DNA from: Succinivibrionaceae bacterium UBA3769 | Lineage (GTDB): Bacteria; Pseudomonadota; Gammaproteobacteria; Enterobacterales; Succinivibrionaceae | Assembly: GCA_002372325.1 (NCBI GenBank) | Contig: DFFT01000050.1 | Coordinates: 1-19,456 of the forward strand | Length of the DNA stretch: 19,456 nt | Reading direction: 5' to 3' | Program-made: the position numbers and the translations under genes | The notes under the pieces: generated by a model | The model's input: the letters and a program-made list of their open reading frames with translations, nothing else | Told to the model about the DNA's origin: nothing | Database searches by the model: none | Shown here: in pieces, positions 1 through 6,159 of the stretch | Position numbering within the stretch: position 1 is the stretch's first letter | How the letters are laid out: the number at the start of each line of letters is the position of its first letter

Positions 1-158
1 ATACGGCAAACCCAAGTATTTTGCCTCAATCCCTAAAAATCATACAGCAAACCCAAGCATTTTGTCGCAATCCCTAGAAATCATACGGCAAACCCAAGTA
101 TTTTGCCCCAATCCATAGAAATCATACAGCAAACCCAAGTATTTTGTCGCAATCCCGA
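1..158. repeat. 41-bp tandem repeat array (82-bp higher-order unit)
   Basis: Four consecutive units of 41 bp begin at 1, 42, 83 and 124. The last is degenerate after about position 155, and the array evidently continues left of the window. Units 1 and 3 share ATACGGC and TTTTGCC; units 2 and 4 share ATACAGC and TTTTGTCGC. The array therefore has a higher-order period of 82 bp. Units 1 and 3 contain GGCAAA and TTTTGCC arms that could form a short hairpin. There are no unique spacers, so this is not a CRISPR. No coding function is apparent. Confidence 0.9.
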
Positions 159-456
159 GACAACACTCTCCTCACAGCGGGCATCATGACTTTACGGCGG
201 GATCGCATTCCATTTAAACTTGCCGCTTAGGAAAACTCGGGACACATCTTTCCGCCCATCCTGACAGTTTGTTCCGCAAATTCCTGATCCCTCCGGCATC
301 CTGTTCCGGATGGTTCGGAACATACTTGCCGGGAATGCCCCGAGGAGCGTTTTATTGCCCGCCAAAACAGAAAAACCTTCCCCTTTCTGAACATAAAACA
401 GGGTTCTCAAAATTAGCAAGGAGATGTGTTGACCACTTCTTCCCTGACAGCTCTTC
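159..456. other. intergenic stretch, no gene seen
   Basis: About 300 bases between the 41-bp repeats and the small minus-strand operon. The open frames here lack convincing start sites or protein-like composition. A few short GC-rich inverted repeats occur, for example CATCC/GGATG near 300-313 and CGGG/CCCG near 330-345, but none has a convincing T-run. It may contain the 3' end of the operon transcript. Nothing else is supported. Confidence 0.5.
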
Positions 457-618
457 TTATTTTCCTGATTCATCATTTTCCGGCTTTTCTTCCGGCTTAT
501 TTTCCGGATTGTTCTTCTTTTTCTCCTGATAATGAACATAGATGCCCAGGGAACCAATGGCAAGAAGAACTGCCAAAACCGAAACAGCGATGAGATTTCC
601 CAGAACCACTCCCGACAT
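457..618 (-). CDS. small single-pass membrane protein with charged tail (53 aa)
   Basis: The reading frame begins at ATG 618-616 and ends at TAA 459-457. A strong ribosome site (GGAAGGGAG) lies about 7 bases upstream, inside the end of the preceding gene. The product starts MSGVVLGNLIAVSVLAVLLA. It has one hydrophobic segment at about residues 4-28, followed by a very hydrophilic tail (QEKKKNNPENKPEEKPEN, ending DESGK) containing NKPEEKPEN-type repeats. The start codon lies only two bases after the stop of the 68-aa gene, so the two are almost certainly one translation unit. The family is not recognised. By layout it could be a small accessory subunit of a membrane complex, but this is inference. 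The frame is too short to be found by size alone; the ribosome site and coupling support it. Confidence 0.72.
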   Translation of the reverse strand: MSGVVLGNLIAVSVLAVLLAIGSLGIYVHYQEKKKNNPENKPEEKPENDESGK

Positions 619-620
619 AA

Positions 621-827
621 TCACTCCCTTCCTGCCAGCATATCAATGAATATGGCCATTGCCGCACAAAGGCAGCCTAACACTGTCACCGCAATGCCCG
701 GTATGACTGCCCCGTCAAAACAGCTTATCTGAATGATCCCCCACAGGATGGCACCTAATCCTGCGTTTTCGCAAACATCTGCAAACCTTTTGTAAAATAT
801 GACCATGTGCGAAAGCTTTGTTAACAT
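621..827 (-). CDS. small two-helix membrane protein (68 aa)
   Basis: The start is ATG 827-825, chosen because AAGGAGGA lies 5 bases upstream; an in-frame ATG further upstream has no such site. The product begins MLTKLSHMVIFYKRFADVCE and is mostly hydrophobic. Two membrane segments are likely, at about residues 22-37 (NAGLGAILWGIIQISC) and 41-63 (VIPGIAVTVLGCLCAAMAIF), joined by a short loop containing FDGA. It ends at TGA 623-621, two bases before the next start, so it is the first gene of a two-gene unit with the 53-aa membrane protein. No family is recognised. It lies about 220 bases downstream of the dead permease gene on the same strand; whether it ever shared its transcript cannot be told. 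Confidence 0.72.
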   Translation of the reverse strand: MLTKLSHMVIFYKRFADVCENAGLGAILWGIIQISCFDGAVIPGIAVTVLGCLCAAMAIFIDMLAGRE

Positions 828-1045
828 CCGATCCTCCTTAACGCCAATACTCGCCTTTCCGCCCTTCCTAAATGAGGCCCCAATTATGCCCATACTTGAA
901 ACCGGCAAACTTTCGGAATCCCCAGGGGCTTAATTTTACGATTTTTCTTACTCACCGCCTTAAAAAAATACCGAATTTTGGCACTTTGTCCTTTTTGGCA
1001 ATTCCGGTTCTTTCGCCTCCCGGTACCCTCCCCCGTTAAAAGCTG

Positions 1046-2322
1046 TCAGGCGGCAGCTCCTTTGGCAAATCTGTTTTCCCAAAACTGACAGAAATACCAG
1101 ACCACGGCCGCGACAACCATGGAATTAATACTGCTGTTACCCAACGGGATAAAAATCCCTGAAAGCAGTCCGGCTACGGTGCCGATAATAGCTGAAAACC
1201 GCCAGTTTCTGAACCTTTTCGCTGGCTTATGATACTCCTTCCGGTACCGCCAATAATGCAGAATCATAATGGTGCCGATGGCTGGCAGCGTGGCCCCCAG
1301 GAACTGGAGCCAGGACACCATATGCTCATAGATCCAAAAGGAGCATGCGGTGCCCAGAACTCCGGCCGCCAGCACCATGATCTTTTTGCGTACTGAAAAT
1401 ATATTCGAAAGCCCCAGACCGGCGGAATAGAGAGTATTGTCATTGGTAGTCCAGACATTGGCTCCCAGTACCAAAAAACCGGACAGCAAAAGTCCCTGGG
1501 CTGTCATGACATAAAAAATGTCATCCTTGCCGGTAATGGCCCCGCCCGAAGCCCGCCACCGTGGACAACACTGCAATCCCGGGAGTGCGGGCAAAGCGGG
1601 TAAAATTCGGCGTAGAGCTGCCTCCGGAAATAAAGCACCCGATAACCATGCCGGTAAGAAGATTGAGATCAGGCTCGCCATTACTGTCTCGAAAAATATC
1701 CGCCAATGAGCCCCCGGCATCTCCCAGAGCCAGATTCAGAGACCAGAGCCCCAGTGCCAGAATCAGCGGCACCGCCACATAGCTGAGGATCTCCAGTCCC
1801 TTAAAGCCGATATAGGCGGTCAGCGTCATGCAGGCCCCGGATGCGGCTGCGGCGATGTAAGGAGAGCATCCCATATATTCTGATACCGGGAGAGCGAACA
1901 TGGCGGTGCAGACCCCAAACCAGCCCATCTGAGTCATGGCTATTACCAGGGAAGGAAGACGGGATCCCTGCATGCCAAAGGAATGCCGGGGCCAAAAGAT
2001 CAAAGGACATGCCGGTGCGGCAGCTTATATAGGCCAGACTGCCAGTGTAGACCGAGAGAAAGAGACCGCCCAGAAACAAAGCGATGGCAAAGCTCGGAAA
2101 ATCAGCCAGAGTGCCCATTTTGGCGCCGACGCTCATGGCAGAGGAGGTAAAGGTAAACCCCGTCATAACAAAAACAAGAGGCAGGATCCCCTTCCGGGCA
2201 GTTACGGGAACCGGTTCAAAGGAATAATCGGTATCCTTATGCGCTGCTGCCGCTGCCGGGCCCTTTGCCGCAGCTTCAGAATTGCCGGCGTCTGTGGTCA
2301 TCTTGCCTGTCCCCCCTGCCAT
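1046..2322 (-). pseudogene. codB: cytosine permease pseudogene (CodB-like, NCS1 family)
   Basis: Three frames on the minus strand together read as a CodB-type cytosine:proton symporter of the inner membrane. The first frame starts at 2322, or at ATG 2301-2299, and contains PVTARKGILPLVFVMTGFTF. The second carries LPSLVIAMTQMGWFGVCTAM and ends with FTRFARTPGIAVL. The third carries YVMTAQGLLLSGFLVLGANV and WTTNDNTLYSAGLGLSNI, all close to E. coli CodB as remembered. Lesion one is an extra base in a CCCC run (plus-strand GGGG 1988-1991): with three Cs the sequence reads LLARHSFGMQG in frame. Lesion two, at about 1541-1560, is a frame change that also lacks roughly 12 residues of a transmembrane helix, so it looks like an out-of-frame deletion between GGCGGG repeats. 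Two lesions of different kinds argue against a single sequencing error. No codA is next to it. Confidence 0.9.
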
Positions 2323-2660
2323 TACGCTATGGCTTCAGGAAGGCTTCCCGCCTGAAAAAATCCTCCCGAAAACACTCCCCCGGAGCAGGATAACCCCGGT
2401 TCTCCTTATCATAATCCGGAGCCGAAGCTTTCAGCTTAAAAAATCCGGCAAAGCGGCCATTTAACGCCGCAGTTTGAGATATTTTACACATTTCCGGCAT
2501 TCCCGGCCGGGAGATATACCGGGCTAAAGAGGGGCAGACGGACAACCGCAGGAACGGGTACTGATACGGATACCGAAAGGACAGCAAACAGAAAACAGCG
2601 GGGGGAAACGGGGAATAAAGCGAATGCAGCGAGAGATTAAAAAAACTGCCGGAAACCGAA
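2323..2660. other. intergenic stretch upstream of the codB-like pseudogene
   Basis: About 340 bases between the phosphorylase terminator and the dead permease gene. It should hold the former promoter of the permease on the minus strand, but no clear -35/-10 pair or riboswitch-like structure could be recognised. An 86-codon open frame on the minus strand (2327-2587) has no ribosome site or recognisable product and is not called. Confidence 0.4.
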
Positions 2661-2694
2661 ATTAAAAACCGGCAGGCTTAAGCAGTCTGCCGGT
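2661..2694 (-). terminator. intrinsic terminator of glycogen phosphorylase
   Basis: On the minus strand ACCGGCAG pairs perfectly with CTGCCGGT (8 bp) around an 11-base loop, followed by TTTTTAAT. It lies about 50 bases downstream of the phosphorylase stop codon, in the right orientation. Confidence 0.85.
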
Positions 2695-2742
2695 CTCTCT
2701 TAAGGTTGTCTCAATCCTTATGGTTAAGGTATTGAAACCCTG

Positions 2743-5508
2743 TTACTTAACTTCGCAATCCTTCAGATTCCAGATGTTTTCTGCGTAATCTCTGATGGAA
2801 CGGTCAGAGTTGAACTTGCCCATGGAAACAGAGTTCACAATAGCGGCATGAGCCCACTTCTTCTTGTTCTTGTAGAGAGCGTCAATACGGGCCTGAGCAT
2901 CGCTGTAGGAAGCAAAGTCAGCCAGAGCCAGGAACTGATCGCCAGCATCCAGAAGAGCGTGCTTAATGGAAGCCAGTTCACCAGGACGGCCCGGAGTGAA
3001 GTAGTCGCTGTCCAGCCAGTCCAGAGCCTGTCTGATCTCGTTATTGCTGTTGTAGTAATCCCAGGGATTGTAGCCACGAGCCTTCAGATCCTTAACCTCT
3101 TCTACGGACAGACCGAAGATGGCGTTGTTCTCAATACCGGCCTCTTCAACGATTTCGATATTAGCGCCGTCCATGGTGCCGAGAGTAACAGCGCCGTTCA
3201 TAGCCAGCTTCATGTTGCCGGTACCTGAAGCCTCGTAGCCGGCAGTGGAGATCTGCTGGGAAACATCAGCGGCCGGAATCAGCTTCTCTGCCAGGCTGAC
3301 GCGGTAGTTAGGCATGAATACCACTTTGATCTTACCGTTGATGCGGGGATCATTGTTAATGCGCTCGCCTACCTTGTTGATGGCAAAGATGATGTCCTTG
3401 GCGGTCTTGTAGCCCGGTGCAGCCTTGGCGCCGAAGATGAACACGTGCTTGCAGATGTCCAGATCCGGGTTTTCCAGAAGCCGACGGTACAGAGCCAGAA
3501 TATAGAGCAGGTTCAGCTGCTGACGCTTGTATTCATGGAGACGCTTGATCTGAATGTCGAAAATGGCATCCGGATCCACTTCAATGCCGGTCTCGTCCTT
3601 GATTACCTTAGCCAGCTTCACCTTGTTGTGATGCTTGATATCCATGAACTTCTTCTGGAAGTCAGCATCATCGGCAAACTTAACCAGCTCCTTGAGCTCG
3701 TCAAGATGCACCGGCCAGGAATCACCGATCTTGGAGCTGAAGAGCTCAGCCAGTTCCGGGTTGCAGTTGCAGAGCCAGCGGCGCGGAGTCACGCCATTGG
3801 TAACGTTGCAGAACTTATCCGGCCAGATAACGGCATATTCCGGGAACAGGTCGGTACGTACCAGGTCGGAATGCACCTTGGCCACGCCGTTAACCTTGTT
3901 GGAGCCGATAACAGCAAGATTGCCCATTCTGACCTTCTTGCAATCGCCTTCCTCGATAATGGAGAGCTTGGCCTTGATGTTGTTGTCGCCCGGGAAGAAC
4001 TTCTCGCATTCGCCGTTAAGGAAGCGGCTGTTGATCTCGTAGATGATCTCCAGATGACGCGGCAGCACCTTCTCAAAGAGGTATACCGCCCACTTTTCCA
4101 GAGCTTCCGGCAGGAGAGTGTGGTTGGTGTAGGCAAATACCTTGTAGCAGATGTTCCAGGCGGTATCCCATTCCATGCCTTCCTCGTCCAGGAAGATGCG
4201 CATCAGTTCGGCGATGGCAATGGTCGGGTGGGTGTCATTCAGCTGAATGGCAACCTTGTCGGCAAATTCTGAAAAGTCCACAACGCCGTCCTTGCCGGTA
4301 TGAGCGCGCTTGTAGCGGCGGAGGATGTCCTTGATGGAGCAGGAGCAGAAGAAGTACTGCTGAGTCAGACGGAGCATCTTGCCGTTTTCAGTGGAATCGT
4401 TAGGATAAAGAACCTTGGAGATGGTCTCAGCCATGCTCTTTTCCTTCTGAGCGTCCACGTAACCGCCGGCATTGAATACGTCCCAGTCAAAGGATTCTGT
4501 GGAGCGGGATTCCCAGAGACGGAGAATGTTAACGGTCTCGCCGTTGTAGCCCACTACCGGGATATCCCAGGGCACACCCTTTACCATGTAGGAAGGATGC
4601 CAGATCTTCTTGATGGTGCCGTCATCCTGGAATACGGTCTCCACATGACCTCCCAGAGGAACTTCCTGCACGGATTCCGGACGGCAGATTTCCCACGGAT
4701 TGCCGTATTCGCGCCAGGAATCAGGACGTTCGATCTGACGGCCGTCGCGGATTTCCTGACGGAAGAGGCCGTTCTCGTAGTGGATGCCGTAGCCGATGGC
4801 CGGCATGTTAAGAGTGGCCAGGGAATCCAGGAAGCAGGCAGCCAGACGGCCGAGACCGCCGTTGCCCAGAGCCATGTCAGGCTCATACTCGCAAAGATCG
4901 GCAAGATTGATGCCCAGAGAGCTGAGAGCCTCCTCGCAAACCTTGTAAAGGTGCAGGTTGTAGAGATTGTTGGAGGTCAGACGGCCCATAAGGAATTCAG
5001 CTGACAGGTAGTGCACCGCGCGGGTGTCATGCTTGAAGTGAGTCTGCTGAGTCTGGGTAAGACGCTCGTAAACCATGCTGTTAACCGCAGCGCAGGTAGC
5101 TACCCACCAGGCCTGCTTGCTGGCCTTCTGCTCGCTGGTTCCGAGAGTAGAGTGCAGATGCTCGATAATCTTGTTCTTGAAAGCCTCAGGAGTGAGATCG
5201 AAGAAGCTGTTGGTAACATTCTTGGCTGCGGCCTTCTTGGGAGCTGCTTTCTTCTCAGCAGCAGGGGCAGCCTTCTTCTCTGCGGCGGGAGCAGCCTTTT
5301 TCTCAGCAGCGGGAGCGGCTTTCTTCTCAGCTGCGGGTGCAGCCTTCTTTTCAGCTGCGGGTGCAGCCTTCTTTTCAGCTGCAGGAGCGGCCTTCTTCTC
5401 AGCTGCAGGCGCAGTCTTCTTTTCAGCAGCCGCAGCGGTCTTCTTCTCTGCAGCGGCGGAAGCAGTCTTCTTCTCCGTTTTGGCGGCAGGAGCTTTCTTT
5501 GTTGCCAT
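2743..5508 (-). CDS. glgP: glycogen/maltodextrin phosphorylase with Lys/Ala-rich N-terminal tail
   Basis: PLP-dependent alpha-glucan phosphorylase (GT35, EC 2.4.1.1) that releases glucose-1-phosphate from glycogen or maltodextrin in the cytoplasm. The 921-aa product has a core of about 824 residues (98-921), close to E. coli GlgP and MalP. Visible signatures are ALGNGGLGRLAACFLDS (213-229), IKRLHEYKRQ (654-663, phosphate/cofactor region) and ISTAGYEASGTGNMK ending at the PLP lysine K767, then LGTMDGANIEI. Residues 1-97 are a non-family extension of about ten EKKAAPAA-type octapeptides, encoded by 24-bp direct repeats and resembling histone-H1-like tails. The start codon follows AAAGGAAA at good spacing. 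The gene is monocistronic, with its own terminator and an FNR-type promoter. The symbol could equally be malP; sequence alone does not settle GlgP versus MalP. Confidence 0.95.
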   Translation of the reverse strand: MATKKAPAAKTEKKTASAAAEKKTAAAAEKKTAPAAEKKAAPAAEKKAAPAAEKKAAPAAEKKAAPAAEKKAAPAAEKKAAPAAEKKAAPKKAAAKNVTNSFFDLTPEAFKNKIIEHLHSTLGTSEQKASKQAWWVATCAAVNSMVYERLTQTQQTHFKHDTRAVHYLSAEFLMGRLTSNNLYNLHLYKVCEEALSSLGINLADLCEYEPDMALGNGGLGRLAACFLDSLATLNMPAIGYGIHYENGLFRQEIRDGRQIERPDSWREYGNPWEICRPESVQEVPLGGHVETVFQDDGTIKKIWHPSYMVKGVPWDIPVVGYNGETVNILRLWESRSTESFDWDVFNAGGYVDAQKEKSMAETISKVLYPNDSTENGKMLRLTQQYFFCSCSIKDILRRYKRAHTGKDGVVDFSEFADKVAIQLNDTHPTIAIAELMRIFLDEEGMEWDTAWNICYKVFAYTNHTLLPEALEKWAVYLFEKVLPRHLEIIYEINSRFLNGECEKFFPGDNNIKAKLSIIEEGDCKKVRMGNLAVIGSNKVNGVAKVHSDLVRTDLFPEYAVIWPDKFCNVTNGVTPRRWLCNCNPELAELFSSKIGDSWPVHLDELKELVKFADDADFQKKFMDIKHHNKVKLAKVIKDETGIEVDPDAIFDIQIKRLHEYKRQQLNLLYILALYRRLLENPDLDICKHVFIFGAKAAPGYKTAKDIIFAINKVGERINNDPRINGKIKVVFMPNYRVSLAEKLIPAADVSQQISTAGYEASGTGNMKLAMNGAVTLGTMDGANIEIVEEAGIENNAIFGLSVEEVKDLKARGYNPWDYYNSNNEIRQALDWLDSDYFTPGRPGELASIKHALLDAGDQFLALADFASYSDAQARIDALYKNKKKWAHAAIVNSVSMGKFNSDRSIRDYAENIWNLKDCEVK
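5222..5497 (-). repeat. 24-bp tandem repeats encoding EKKAAPAA octapeptides
   Basis: The 5' end of the phosphorylase gene consists of about ten imperfect 24-bp direct repeats, each encoding EKK(A/T)A(P/A)AA. The central six units encode identical octapeptides but differ at synonymous sites. Because the unit is a multiple of three, gain or loss of units would change tail length without breaking the frame. Confidence 0.88.
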
Positions 5509-5624
5509 AAATCAATTTCCTTTTTTTAGTCTGGGATACCCCAACTCATGCGGCGCATCACCGGAAAGACCCCGTAAGATCCATCCGGCGGGCTTAAAAG
5601 CCTCCCGCACAGTTAACACGGCAA

Positions 5625-5630
5625 ATAGTA
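5625..5630 (-). promoter_or_regulatory. predicted -10 element of the glgP promoter
   Basis: TACTAT on the minus strand. Taking the start of transcription at about 5618, this hexamer spans -12 to -7 and the FNR box centre falls at exactly -41.5, the class II activator geometry. The predicted leader is about 110 bases. No good -35 hexamer is seen, as expected for an activator-dependent promoter. Confidence 0.6.
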
Positions 5631-5652
5631 GCCAATAGCAAGTGTTATGTAC

Positions 5653-5666
5653 TTGATCTGAATCAA
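5653..5666 (-). promoter_or_regulatory. FNR box upstream of glgP
   Basis: TTGATCTGAATCAA matches the FNR consensus TTGAT-N4-ATCAA at every specified base. It is centred at 5659.5, that is -41.5 from the TACTAT-derived start. This predicts that oxygen limitation activates the phosphorylase through an FNR-type regulator. Confidence 0.75.
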
Positions 5667-5759
5667 TTTTTACTTATTTTTTTGACTTTTATCACCAAAA
5701 TTCGCCGCCGGCGGAAATATTTTTTGAAAAATTCACCTGCATTGCATTATCAAGTTCAA

Positions 5760-5781
5760 AAATGTGATATTAATCACATTT
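5760..5781. promoter_or_regulatory. CRP (cAMP receptor protein) binding site
   Basis: A 22-bp site with perfect 9-bp arms, AAATGTGAT and ATCACATTT, around an ATTA core. It matches the CRP consensus TGTGA-N6-TCACA including the flanking AAA/TTT. Its centre (5770.5) is about 152 bases upstream of the predicted glgP start and about 313 upstream of the predicted lipoprotein start, so which promoter it serves is not settled. Confidence 0.75.
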
Positions 5782-6047
5782 AGATTTTTAACCGTGCTCC
5801 GTCCGCGCTACGGTCGGAAACCCCGGGTTCCCCCGGCTCTTTTTCAGGTTTGCGTTCCGGATTCAGAGCGCCGGTTTTTGCTCCCCGCTCTCCGGTCAGG
5901 CGGTCATGATCCTCTTGTCGGCACCGGACTTTTCAGCCGCCGTATTTCTTTCCGGTTTTTCAGGTAGATTTTCGCCGGGCCTCTTCTGAAATGTCTTTGC
6001 AAAAACGTTAACTGTGACTCTTTTAAAACATGATAGTGTGAGATGCG

Positions 6048-6077
6048 TTGACAAAAATTAATATCGAATGTGCTAAT
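6048..6077 (+). promoter_or_regulatory. promoter of the lipoprotein gene
   Basis: TTGACA (6048-6053) is a perfect -35 hexamer. It is followed after 18 bases by GCTAAT (6072-6077) with an upstream TGT (6069-6071), giving an extended -10. The predicted start is near 6084, about 76 bases before the chosen ATG. Confidence 0.65.
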
Positions 6078-6088
6078 TTGAACACATT

Positions 6089-6116
6089 GCGGGAGCTTCG
6101 GCTCCTGCGGATTTTT
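6089..6116 (+). promoter_or_regulatory. TTCG-capped hairpin with T-run in the lipoprotein leader
   Basis: GCGGGAGC pairs with GCTCCTGC (8 bp, one G-U) around a TTCG tetraloop, then GGA and TTTTT. It starts only about 5 bases from the predicted transcript start. It may be a 5' stabilising hairpin or an early terminator/attenuator; the sequence does not decide between them. Confidence 0.6.
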
Positions 6117-6159
6117 GCAGTACCAGAACAAGATCTTTTTGAAAACAGGAACACAGGAT

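Larger units (their letters stand above)
5509..6159. other. divergent regulatory intergenic region (glgP / lipoprotein)
   Basis: 650 bases between the diverging glgP and lipoprotein genes. It holds the glgP promoter with its FNR box, the CRP palindrome and the lipoprotein promoter with a leader hairpin. Between 5790 and 6040 the sequence is GC-rich with CCGG-containing short inverted repeats. One, CCGGG/CCCGG at 5823-5836 followed by CTCTTTTT, resembles a plus-strand terminator although no gene precedes it. No protein-coding gene is supported inside. Confidence 0.6.

Noticed and set aside
1..158. Possible CRISPR array
   Set aside because: The whole 41-bp unit is repeated, with no unique spacers.
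192..563. 123-codon open frame on the minus strand
   Set aside because: It overlaps the 53-aa membrane protein in another frame, has a basic, low-complexity start and no ribosome site; the smaller gene is better supported.
3445..4272. 275-codon plus-strand frame
   Set aside because: Antisense shadow of glycogen phosphorylase, whose family motifs are unmistakable on the minus strand.
5823..5844. CCGGG/CCCGG hairpin with CTCTTTTT as a terminator
   Set aside because: No plus-strand gene lies upstream, the stem is only 5 bp, and it sits in a region of frequent CCGG motifs.
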